Shown: positions 7,801 through 13,371 of the stretch, piece by piece
How the letters are laid out: each line of letters starts with the position of its first letter
How positions within the stretch are numbered: the stretch's first letter is position 1
From: Chrysochromulina tobinii
Lineage: Eukaryota > Haptophyta > Prymnesiales > Chrysochromulinaceae
Assembly: GCA_001275005.1 (NCBI GenBank)
Contig: JWZX01000185.1
Span: forward strand, 1 to 13,371
Direction of reading: 5' to 3'
DNA: 13,371 nt
The notes under the pieces: generated by a model
Databases searched by the model: none
Told to the model about the DNA's origin: nothing
The model's input: only the letters and a program-made list of their open reading frames with translations
Made by a program: the position numbers and the translations under genes

Positions 7801-8087
7801 GAGGAGAAGAACTCTTGGCGCTCCCGGCGCCGACTCGCATCCTTCTTTGCCCGGTTCAGCCCCGCATTGGCCGATATAATCGCCCTGACGGGCGAGTACT
7901 GGATACCGTAATCAGGCCGCGGCGTCGGGTCAAGCGTGGGGTGATCGCACGTGCAGATGGCAGGTGGCGGAGGGCGGTCCCGCCGTCGCCTCAGCGGCGA
8001 GGACGTCAACATTCCTTCCAACCAGTGTTCCAACGCAAAAAAAGACAACAAAATCGCGTTGGAAGACGATCGCGTTGTATTGGTCAT
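4881..8087 (-). CDS. Large multi-pass membrane protein with six TM2-like repeats
   Basis: A 1068-residue protein I do not recognise as a named family. After a basic, Ser/Arg-rich N-terminus (1-235) come six units, each with a first hydrophobic segment, a G-x-HR-like turn, a second segment and a closing W-x-x-D or related Asp. The turn residues are H257-R258, H416-R417, H508-R509, H606-R607, H713 and H810; the closing Asp residues are D324, D473, D571, D677, D774 and D924. This is the pattern of TM2 domains, usually found once per protein. Unit 6 is split by a Pro-rich loop (851-904) with SPPPPPSPPP and an N-R-T glycosylation sequon at N883, which suggests that side is luminal or extracellular. 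The tail has a WW-like segment (974-1003). The frame is open to 8099 without an ATG; the first ATG is at 8085-8087. Transport, scaffold or sensing roles are all possible. Confidence 0.8.
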   Translation of the reverse strand: MTNTTRSSSNAILLSFFALEHWLEGMLTSSPLRRRRDRPPPPAICTCDHPTLDPTPRPDYGIQYSPVRAIISANAGLNRAKKDASRRRERQEFFSSAIEAAQADTSFVLSAVDQLQKADGMPVRMTDLNLDDDCRSSSAFSMGSLLPRSDDTASRGTLEAWREERRRGYKGFSQSDELIRHRQLVRTRAAAAACVARGGAVDGEGEGDAEPGAASLAAFLVRNQQEEARVHRLVTAPPLRFWLLLLLWAVGGVFGAHRVGVRSWRVASLQFGATVLGLTLIIAGTALLDPVRVQARDYPNLESNYVRVLGSIFAVIAVLLWLRDGILLLPMVAGLRYHRTEKEVAAAAATAVAAAAAARPRRQGHNVSGSGSGGDGRGATAEAPRAAREAASPIASFDQLSLRLWWLILGLPCCAHRWVLRHYVHASVHCALLGMACLLWIEAGSGTLVSAYRLCMTLGIVLVGGSLTLWFRDGAQLLRGRLGVQHAPAVEFWIFLGSWGLLGTVGMHRLLLRRYRSAALYPSLAFVGFGLAADAALGLTERLFGFTFIRLIVAILAAGFLFTLLARLAVDLRAIMHSTLRPTNESPLYWNILFSWLFGGLLFGMHRIVANKVSWKAFVILNMYGAGLYCLTWLYMRANEGDASQGDTSKFTAGDSLAVDIVGGGCLFISLVWWLSDLRLVARNRLQYVEETSLWWNVFVVWGSPVGLLGGFHFKSFERPYDWQLFCSLSTIGILTGLTSRQYAAVGRRDDANFLTLVAGFICFGINLARFIADYADMRPNSFLQRQIGSEKFGLVRRAYFTTGLICSGHLWLLRKRRNSGIACFTTVLLHSVGTWLLVTVYTPVTTTYEPPSQPLAPPPFTFTRPPPSPPPPPSPPPLGPINRTFPLFPSPPPPLFEPLPSNDMLKTISISFLLLLALLWIKDGLLLITGRADLSGEQIEIVEDDGDVELQAASASADGKPADEDEPGLTPIEPLPHWRTFRTNLSSKYYFDPKTEFVHHLSKDGQGNYAVDPIHNRTFVYDSLQELDEKVELAEFDRAVAAEEAARIRGSDERSRRIAHGVDDQRV
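5079..5168 (-). other. Degenerate WW-like segment in the C-terminal tail of the membrane protein
   Basis: Residues 974-1003 read LP-x-W979, ten residues, Y990-Y991, D993 and T996, which follows WW-domain spacing. The second tryptophan position is histidine (H1001) and the closing proline is missing. A similar stretch follows (Y1010 to D1023), sharing x-D-P then F-V, so the tail may hold two related beta-hairpins. A functional proline-binding WW domain is doubtful. Confidence 0.45.
5292..7373 (-). other. Six tandem TM2-like units within the membrane protein
   Basis: Approximate unit limits by residue and position are: unit 1, 239-330 (7098-7373); unit 2, 403-480 (6648-6881); unit 3, 490-577 (6357-6620); unit 4, 587-680 (6048-6329); unit 5, 693-778 (5754-6011); unit 6, 794-932 (5292-5708). 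Units 1-4 keep the His-Arg pair, while units 5 and 6 keep only His. All six keep the Asp after the second hydrophobic segment. With two membrane spans per unit, the protein would have about twelve spans and both ends on the same side. Confidence 0.7.
5376..5537 (-). repeat. GGC/GAC-rich imperfect trinucleotide tract encoding a Pro-rich loop
   Basis: The plus strand shows long runs of GGC and GAC units (densest at about 5402-5416 and 5455-5530), read on the minus strand as PPP/SPPP codons of residues 851-904. Similar GC-rich triplet tracts encode the poly-Ala stretch near 7010-7060. Such tracts are prone to length variation. Confidence 0.7.
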
Positions 8088-8443
8088 ATCTGAGTTCAAA
8101 GAAAATAGTACAGTAGGACGACGGTAGGTTAGTGATTGTGGCTCATCAACCTACACAAAGGCAGCCTGGTCAGCTCTTCAAATCCTAAGGTCAACGATCC
8201 TGCCCAGCAACATGTTGAAGGAAAACGCGGTCTCACCCGGCGACCGAGCCGCAGCCGGGACACACGCACAGGGCACTAACACGGAACCGACACCCAAATG
8301 GCGTCTTGTACAGTATGGGCCCGCGTGCCAAGACGGGGTCCCCCCCCCCCGGAGCCTCGGAGCATCTGCAGTGCTCACTACAGTGCCTCTCACAAGCCAT
8401 CCCAGATCCCTCCCGGCTCTCCTACGTCCCACACGCTGCGCCA
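8088..8443. other. Intergenic region upstream of the membrane-protein gene
   Basis: No gene is visible. The stretch holds the 3' end of the trehalose gene transcript and the promoter of the membrane-protein gene. The part next to the start (8030-8180) is AT-richer than its surroundings, as a promoter would be. A run of eleven C lies at 8340-8350. Nothing else could be assigned. Confidence 0.55.
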
Positions 8444-10972
8444 TCACCCGAGCTCCGCGAGGTTGCCATACGAGGCGCTCATACTTCCAAGGCCGGCCTT
8501 CATCTTCCTTCCCATCCCGCCACCCCCTGCGCCGCTAGTTTCGCTGCCGGCCGTGCCGAGCGCCATCCCGGGCGCGCGGAAGCCGATGGAGCACAGGAGC
8601 TCAAGCAGGCTCACGACCTCGCGATAGTCGTCCAGGTAGCGCTCCGCCTCAGAGGGCTTGCGCCCGACGGTGACGGTGAACACTCCGGCGTCCGTCTTGC
8701 CACGTTTGGCGTGCAGCGCAGAGAACATGAGCTCATCGGTAGAGTCATCTCCAGCGCAAAGGATGAAGTCGACCTTGCCGCCGCCGTCGGCCTCAAGCAG
8801 GTCGAGCATGAGGCTCGCCATCGCCCCCTTGTTGATGTCCTTGTGGCACGCCTCGACGTACCCCTTGCCGGTGCGCACGACCACTGGGAAGTCAGCCAGC
8901 ACGTGCTGCAGCGACATCTGCAGCTCCTTGCTCGACATGGCGCCGAACTCGGGATCGCTGTCCGTGAAGTCGTACAGGATCGACGAGCCCTTCTGCTGCA
9001 CGAACGCGCCGTGCGTGCGGGTCGCGTACATGCTCATCACACTGTGCGCGATGGAGCGCCACTGGTCATCCGCCTTGAGCGGCTGCCGCCACTCGCCCGA
9101 GCGCAGCCGGTACTCGAAGCCGTGCTCGACCGCAAGGGAGAGGCCGGGCACCGCCCCGAAGGCGGCCTCGACTTTGTCCTTCGAGAGGCCCGACATGATC
9201 ATCACGTCGCACGACGGGTGCGCGGACAGGGCCGCGAGCGCGTCGAGCACGGGGCGCGGCAGCGCGTAGCCGGTGGCGTCGCGTTGGTCGTAGAAGGCTT
9301 TGACCGAGGGCGCGAGGGTGCCCCCCCAGTCGAGGAGGAGGAGTCGGCGCGACGCGCGCTGGAAGGCCTCGATCGTGCTCGAGCTATCGAGGGGCTTGAA
9401 GCCCGCGCCCATGCCCACCAGACGAAACTTCGCATGGCCGAAGCCCACGCGCACAAAGTCGCCCTCCGTCTTGGCCGCCGTCGCCTTCAGCTCCCGCAGG
9501 AAGCGCTGCGCAAAGGCCTCATTAGTACAGCGCATGACGTGCTCAAAGTCCTTGGCGGCACGCGCTGCGCGCTCCTCGATTTGCATCTGGAGCGCTGTGT
9601 CGAGCGTCTCGACGAGCTCGGTCTGCGAGTTTGGGTTGATGCGCAGGCAGCCGTTGAGCACGCGTGCGAAGCCGGTGAACTCGGACAGGACGAGCACGCC
9701 CGGTGGCTGCATGCTCAGCTGGCGTGCGAGCACATACTCGAGAGGGAAGACGTTGATGGCCTCGCGCAACGCCGTCACGAGCAGCACGCTGCACGCGCAC
9801 CAGAGTCGCAGCCGCTCGATCGGTGTCAGGTGCGAGCGCACTTCAAAGTGCACCGAGCCCGGGAAGGTCGCATTGATCCGCGCCACGATGCCTCGGAGCT
9901 CCGCCTCAACGGCCGGCGCAGTGTTGAGCGCGATGCGGTTGCGCGCGCCCACGCACACCTGCACGAGGGTGTAGCCCTGCCGGTAGTGTGGGTAGTCACG
10001 AAGCAGCGCCTCCCAAGCGAGCAGCTTCGCCGCCACCCCCTTGAGCCGGTCCAGGTAGTCGAGCCCGCCCAGGAGCACGTGCCCGGGCATGCGGTGCGGC
10101 CGGCTGCACACGTCGAAGAGGGCGACGTCGGCCGCGTTCGGAGTCACCACAAACTCGGGCGCCTTGAGCCAGCGATCGACCTGCTTCGGCGAGATGCCAA
10201 ACGTGCAAATCTGCACGTGCACGTGCCGACCCTCATACTCGACGCCGAGGAAGCCCCCCTTTTGGAACTCGTACTCAAGCCCTAGCATCCGCTTGCAGCA
10301 GGTGAGGAAGTTGCGCGCGTACTCGAAGAGGAGGAAGCCGACCAGGTCGACGTTGAGGAGCGATCGGAGCAGCTCGAGACGCACGGCGACGGTACGCCAC
10401 ACGTCCGACGCCGGGAAGGGCGCATGCAGGAAGAAGCCGATCTTGGCCAGCGGCATCTTGCGAACGATGCACGAGGGTGCGAGCATCAGATGGTAGTCGT
10501 GCACCCAGATCATCTCGTTGCCCTCGCCATCGTTCCCATAGTTCTCGAGCACCTTGTCAGCAAAGAGCTGGTTCACTTGGCAGTAGGCGCGCCATTCGTC
10601 GGGCTGGAACGGGTCGGTGCTCTGGATCACGTGCATTTGGTTGTGCATCATTGGCGCCAGGTACTGACGGCAGAATCGGTGGTAGTACCGCTCCTTGAGG
10701 TCGGCATCGAGAAAAAGGACGACCGAGTTGTACTGCTGGAGCAGCAGACGCTCGAGCCGATCCTGCTCCATCTGGTCAGGCACGTCCAGCTCGATGCATC
10801 CCACGTACGTGATCCTCGTCGGCAGGCCCATGCCGGACATGTCGATGCCACGCTCGTCATCCCACTGGATGTTGTAGCCGTCGCCCGCCCGCTCCACGCG
10901 GAGCGGCAAATGGTAGGCGACGATGATCACGTGGTCCGCACGGTCCAGGGTAGGCGGCTCCTTGGCGAGCAT
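8444..10972 (-). CDS. Class II-type trehalose-6-phosphate synthase/phosphatase fusion, probably catalytically altered
   Basis: An 842-residue fusion of a GT20 synthase domain (about 13-500) and a HAD phosphatase domain (about 540-800). Synthase hallmarks include WVHDYHLML (156-164), FFLHAPFP (180-187) and LSEFTG (429-434). Departures resemble plant class II proteins: the N-terminal Asn-Arg is Tyr-His (20-21), YVGCIELDV stands in for the usual YVGW region, the OtsA Arg262 equivalent is G303, and Asp361 becomes E404 while Glu369 is kept as E412. In the phosphatase, motif I is D548-W-G550-G-T, so the second catalytic Asp of DxDGT is Gly; S594, K715 and GDDSTDE (741-747) remain. The normal reactions are UDP-glucose plus glucose-6-phosphate to trehalose-6-phosphate, then trehalose. 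Here a regulatory role is plausible. The frame is open to 11029 without an ATG; the first ATG is at 10970-10972. The C-terminus ends in a Gly/Ser-rich tail. Confidence 0.88.
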   Translation of the reverse strand: MLAKEPPTLDRADHVIIVAYHLPLRVERAGDGYNIQWDDERGIDMSGMGLPTRITYVGCIELDVPDQMEQDRLERLLLQQYNSVVLFLDADLKERYYHRFCRQYLAPMMHNQMHVIQSTDPFQPDEWRAYCQVNQLFADKVLENYGNDGEGNEMIWVHDYHLMLAPSCIVRKMPLAKIGFFLHAPFPASDVWRTVAVRLELLRSLLNVDLVGFLLFEYARNFLTCCKRMLGLEYEFQKGGFLGVEYEGRHVHVQICTFGISPKQVDRWLKAPEFVVTPNAADVALFDVCSRPHRMPGHVLLGGLDYLDRLKGVAAKLLAWEALLRDYPHYRQGYTLVQVCVGARNRIALNTAPAVEAELRGIVARINATFPGSVHFEVRSHLTPIERLRLWCACSVLLVTALREAINVFPLEYVLARQLSMQPPGVLVLSEFTGFARVLNGCLRINPNSQTELVETLDTALQMQIEERAARAAKDFEHVMRCTNEAFAQRFLRELKATAAKTEGDFVRVGFGHAKFRLVGMGAGFKPLDSSSTIEAFQRASRRLLLLDWGGTLAPSVKAFYDQRDATGYALPRPVLDALAALSAHPSCDVMIMSGLSKDKVEAAFGAVPGLSLAVEHGFEYRLRSGEWRQPLKADDQWRSIAHSVMSMYATRTHGAFVQQKGSSILYDFTDSDPEFGAMSSKELQMSLQHVLADFPVVVRTGKGYVEACHKDINKGAMASLMLDLLEADGGGKVDFILCAGDDSTDELMFSALHAKRGKTDAGVFTVTVGRKPSEAERYLDDYREVVSLLELLCSIGFRAPGMALGTAGSETSGAGGGGMGRKMKAGLGSMSASYGNLAELG
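9314..9331 (-). other. Altered phosphatase motif I (DxG instead of DxD)
   Basis: Codons for D548, W549, G550, G551, T552 and L553 read GAC TGG GGG GGC ACC CTC. The general acid/base Asp expected at residue 550 is glycine (GGG). The site falls in a run of seven C on the plus strand (9321-9327). A length error there would break the frame, and the frame is intact, so a base-calling artefact is unlikely. Confidence 0.8.
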
Positions 10973-11174
10973 GAAGCGCGAATGACTGCGATGTGCGGCA
11001 CCGCAATCTCCGGTCACGTCAGGTTGCAAACGCGACGGAAAAGTTGTGATCTCTCGGAGATCGCGGCGCCGTGTTGGACACTTAGTAAAGGTCCCCTCAC
11101 AATCGTTCCCATCTTAAACCGGATGGGCCGGACGGCTGCGACACAACCGCTGTACTCGCTCTCGCGAGCTCCCC

Positions 11175-11191
11175 CCGCGGTTCAACCGCGG
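11175..11191. repeat. 17-bp palindrome CCGCGGTT-C-AACCGCGG
   Basis: Two perfect 8-bp arms flank a single C, and the right arm runs on into AACCGCGGTT (11184-11193), itself a perfect palindrome. It lies about 203-219 bp upstream of the trehalose gene ATG and could be a binding site for a dimeric regulator. The GTTCAAC centre recalls a tRNA T-loop, but no tRNA surrounds it. Confidence 0.5.
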
Positions 11192-11296
11192 TTCCGCGCA
11201 TCGAGATGCCGCTTGAGCTTACGCAGCCCAAGGCGTAGGCTGGTCAAATGGTGAGGGCGCGCACGGAGGAGTGACCCTACAATGATGTAACAAAAT

Positions 11297-11313
11297 GCAG
11301 GCATGCAGCCTGC
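11297..11313. repeat. Small inverted repeat GCAGGC-ATGCA-GCCTGC
   Basis: Six-base arms at 11297-11302 and 11308-11313 flank a 5-nt loop. It lies about where the sequence becomes more AT-rich towards the right-edge gene. The significance is unknown. Confidence 0.35.
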
Positions 11314-11486
11314 GTCGAGTCCAATTCATGGCAAGATTCATGGTCGGGTCTGCGCCCACTTGCACGTTCGGCGACAGCCCGGTGGTCCGGCGAGGTCCGA
11401 GGACCGATCGTGGACTAATCGTGGACTGTGGTCTGTGGTGATGACCTGGACGCTGTCTGAGCCTGTCTCACTCACTTACTCAATAC

Positions 11487-11506
11487 TCATGATACAATTG
11501 TCATGA
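11487..11506. repeat. Paired TCATGA sites around CAATTG
   Basis: TCATGA occurs at 11487-11492 and 11501-11506 with eight bases between, and the centre contains the palindrome CAATTG. TCATGA is self-complementary, so the whole can pair with itself. This may be a binding site or chance in AT-rich DNA. Confidence 0.3.
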
Positions 11507-11555
11507 TCTCATGTCTCAGGCCAAGCCGGTAAGTCGACGAAAATGGCTAGTGTTC

Positions 11556-11577
11556 ATAGACTGAAAATAGACTGAAA
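11556..11577. repeat. Tandem 11-bp duplication ATAGACTGAAA
   Basis: Two adjacent identical copies lie at 11556-11566 and 11567-11577, followed by more A residues. It is most simply a slippage duplication in the AT-rich part of the intergenic region. Confidence 0.6.
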
Positions 11578-11616
11578 AAAAGCACGATCAATGCACGCCC
11601 GCGCCCGAGACCCGTT

Positions 11617-11644
11617 TATATACTGCTCGTGTTTATAAACACGA
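11617..11644. promoter_or_regulatory. TATATA and an 18-bp perfect palindrome upstream of the right-edge gene
   Basis: TATATA lies at 11617-11622 and is followed by the perfect palindrome TCGTGTTTATAAACACGA at 11627-11644, whose centre is TTTATAAA. It is about 200 bp upstream of the proposed ATG at 11839. The TATA-like content fits a promoter, and the symmetry fits a dimer binding site or a terminal structure of an element. Neither is shown by the sequence alone. Confidence 0.35.
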
Positions 11645-11838
11645 CGACGCCTGGTTAAACACAGGGGTCAAAACCACTTTGGATGGCCGGGTGGGTGGCG
11701 ACAACTTGGCTTGGCTTACCTTGACTTGACTCGTCCGGCGAAAACTCAAAACAGTTGGGGGGGTAGACGAAAGAGAACGCTCATGACGACGCACATTTTG
11801 ATCGCGGGAAACGCATAGGTCATTCACTGGTTTTATTC

Positions 11839-13371
11839 ATGGGAAAGCACAGCCGCCACGCATTCCGTTCCGACGCAGCAAAGAGCATTCGCCGACCGGC
11901 TGGGCAGCACCGCGATGGCAATGTTACCCACCCTCCTCCAGACGCGCCCGTCGTGACCGTCATCTTGACCAATCCCGGAGCGCGCGCGCAAGCAATTCCC
12001 ACCAACATGGAGGCGTCCGTCGTCTCCATCGAGCCCAAGAGGATCCTCACGCGCATCGAGCAGTGCGCCGCCGACGCCGCCGAGCTCCCGACGCTTCAGG
12101 CCAGCTCGGGCATCGCCTCGGTCGTCCTCGACATGATTGACCTAATCGTCACTCCATCCACCGGAATCGGAGCGACCAAAACGGAGATCAACGAGCGCTC
12201 CTCCCCAGAAGCAGTCACAGCCTATACGGCAATGCTCATCAGCGAGATCTCGACCCGCATCAAGGAGCGCGGCGATTTCGAGAGCATCGCGAACTTCTCG
12301 GCGAGCGGGGTCCCAGACGTCGTCGCCATCCGCCACAAGGAGGCCAAGCTCGGGTTCAGCGGCCAGTTCAAGGTGCGCGTATTCGCAGCCAACGCGGAGT
12401 ACCTGCAGAACACCATCGCTTGCATCGCGATCACGACGCCCTCGATGGCCAGCGTCGAGTGCGACTACGAGATCATCCTGCCCGCAACCGCCATGCCGGC
12501 CAAAATCGTAAACGCCCTGGCCGCACAGACGGGGGGCAACCTCGCAGGCGTCAAGAGCATCCTGCGGCGCGACCGCACGCGCATCGGCGACAAAGCGGTG
12601 TCATACCAGTTCGGCATGACGCAGGCGCAGAAGGACCTCGTCCAGGCACGTGGATACCTTGTCCACCTCGGACAACTCGGTCAGTTCAACCCGTCGCCCG
12701 TCGTGATCCGCCCAACGATGGAGACGTTCTTTGTCTACGGCACCACAGGCGTGGCGAGCGCGGAGCTGGACCTCAAGCCGGCCGTCGCTGAGGCCCTGGG
12801 CTGCTCGACCGACCTCGTGTCCACCAAGGGCTGCTCAGGCGCCAACCGCGCGGCTGGACAAGTCATTGCAGTCACCTACCCGTACTCGATCACCACGTAC
12901 GACGCCGTCACGATGCTCCTGACGATCGGATGCTTCAAGCTCGTCAATCCTCGCGTGCAAGGCGCGAAGCCCCTCACGCTCACGCTCGCTGCCACCCCGC
13001 CCGAGCTGGAGCGCATGATCGGGATCCGCTTCATGCCGCAGATCACTGAGAAGGTCGAGGAGAATGAAGAGGTTGAGATCTTCGAGTACGCCGCCCCTTT
13101 TATCGGTGCGCCACGCCTCGTTCCCCTCCTTGAGTGGGAAGCCGCGCAGCTCCTAGCCCGTGCAGCACTCCCAGCCCTGCAACAATCCAGCTTGCTACCA
13201 GTGTCCCCTGGGATTAGCCCAACTCCAGCTCCAACTCCAACTCCAACTCCAGCTCCAACTCCAATTCCAACTCCAATTCCAACTCCAACCGTGGTTCCAA
13301 CCCCCCCCGTTCGCAGCATACGTGGCCCCCGCCGCGGCAAATACGGCAGCCCGCACGGCAGCGGCAGCGGC
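11839..13371 (+). CDS. Unrecognised protein, partial at the right edge, with two possible RRM-like folds and a Pro-Thr/basic tail
   Basis: The frame is open from the stop at 11764-11766 to the end of the window, 511 codons from the ATG at 11839 with no stop; ATG 12007 is an alternative start. I do not recognise the family. Two segments follow a beta-alpha-beta-beta-alpha(-beta) order as in RRM folds: about 208-283 (YEIILP, then MPAKIVNALAAQTG, VKSILRR, KAVSYQFGM) and about 294-386 (TFFVYG, then LDLKPAVAEALG, QVIAVTYP, TTYDAVTMLL, LTLTL). Typical RNP aromatic motifs are not clear. A Pro-x tract of 12 hexanucleotides (residues 461-484) leads to a basic Gly-rich end with RGPRRGK. This order recalls nucleic-acid-binding ORF1/Gag-like proteins of retroelements, but no endonuclease, reverse transcriptase or terminal repeat is in view. 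It is transcribed away from the trehalose gene. It could equally be a host protein. Confidence 0.6.
   Translation, partial: MGKHSRHAFRSDAAKSIRRPAGQHRDGNVTHPPPDAPVVTVILTNPGARAQAIPTNMEASVVSIEPKRILTRIEQCAADAAELPTLQASSGIASVVLDMIDLIVTPSTGIGATKTEINERSSPEAVTAYTAMLISEISTRIKERGDFESIANFSASGVPDVVAIRHKEAKLGFSGQFKVRVFAANAEYLQNTIACIAITTPSMASVECDYEIILPATAMPAKIVNALAAQTGGNLAGVKSILRRDRTRIGDKAVSYQFGMTQAQKDLVQARGYLVHLGQLGQFNPSPVVIRPTMETFFVYGTTGVASAELDLKPAVAEALGCSTDLVSTKGCSGANRAAGQVIAVTYPYSITTYDAVTMLLTIGCFKLVNPRVQGAKPLTLTLAATPPELERMIGIRFMPQITEKVEENEEVEIFEYAAPFIGAPRLVPLLEWEAAQLLARAALPALQQSSLLPVSPGISPTPAPTPTPTPAPTPIPTPIPTPTVVPTPPVRSIRGPRRGKYGSPHGSGSG
13219..13290 (+). repeat. Hexanucleotide CCA-NNN tract (12 units) encoding Pro-Thr/Ala/Ile
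   Basis: Twelve consecutive units of CCA followed by ACT, GCT, ATT or ACC give alternating proline with Thr, Ala or Ile. The low third-base diversity marks it as a recent minisatellite expansion inside the coding frame. It probably forms an extended linker. Confidence 0.9.

Larger units (their letters stand above)
10973..11838. promoter_or_regulatory. Divergent intergenic region between the trehalose gene and the right-edge gene
   Basis: The two flanking genes point away from each other, so this 866-bp stretch should carry both promoters. The left part (to about 11280) is GC-rich and includes a 17-bp palindrome at 11175-11191. The right part (about 11280-11830) has several AT-rich patches with an 18-bp palindrome, an 11-bp tandem duplication and TATA-like sequence. 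No gene is supported on either strand. The promoter role is inferred from gene orientation only. Confidence 0.45.

Noticed and set aside
9321-9327. The C7 run as a sequencing frameshift in the trehalose gene
   Set aside because: The frame is continuous and family-like on both sides, so no indel is needed.
8306-10285. A 659-codon open frame on the plus strand opposite the trehalose gene
   Set aside because: It is antisense to a well-supported GT20/HAD gene, shows no domain, and is expected from strong GC bias at third codon positions.
11175-11200. A tRNA T-arm-like GGTTCAA within a hairpin
   Set aside because: The base after the loop is G where the T-stem requires C, and no acceptor, anticodon or A-box pattern surrounds it.
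12876-13340. A minus-strand frame rich in VGIGVG repeats
   Set aside because: The Gly-Val pattern is the antisense reading of the CCA-NNN tract; the plus-strand frame is longer and has a coherent protein composition.

Overview
The window looks like nuclear DNA of a GC-rich, intron-poor unicellular eukaryote, most likely a microalga or related protist (a haptophyte, pelagophyte or other chromist would fit; I cannot fix the lineage from sequence alone). The reasons are: every recognisable product is eukaryotic (a TRAPP vesicle-tethering subunit, a Hippo/MST-like STE20 kinase, a class II-type trehalose synthase/phosphatase fusion). The proteins carry the long Pro/Ala low-complexity stretches common in such algae. 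The genes are separated by 300-870 bp with no bacterial operon structure. No intron is needed to explain any of the five genes.

Layout from left to right. 1-415: no gene. 416-1657 (-): TRAPPC12-like TPR protein. 1658-2150: intergenic, with two small hairpins, a nested repeat and a G11 run. 2151-4565 (-): MST/Hippo-like protein kinase with a long low-complexity tail that holds an 18-bp tandem array and a motif present three times. 4566-4880: intergenic. 4881-8087 (-): a large multi-pass membrane protein that reads as six successive TM2-like units, a proline-rich luminal/extracellular loop and a WW-like tail. 8088-8443: intergenic. 8444-10972 (-): TPS/TPP fusion with an altered phosphatase motif. 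10973-11838: a divergent intergenic region with two near-perfect or perfect palindromes and an AT-rich, repeat-bearing right half. 11839 to the right edge (+): an unrecognised protein that runs off the window, with two possible RRM-like folds, a Pro-Thr hexanucleotide tract and a basic tail; it may belong to a retroelement, but this is unproven.

Four consecutive genes share the minus strand, but their functions (vesicle tethering, signalling, an unknown membrane role, trehalose metabolism) give no clear common pathway, so I treat them as independent neighbours. The most unusual item is the protein with six TM2-like units. The next are the kinase tail with its triplicated PYG-x-A-x-PV-x-VSY motif and the trehalose enzyme whose two active sites both depart from the catalytic consensus. 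For three of the minus-strand genes the open frame continues upstream without an ATG, so I place the starts at the first in-frame ATG (1657, 8087, 10972). For the kinase I prefer an internal ATG at 4565 over the outermost one at 4814.
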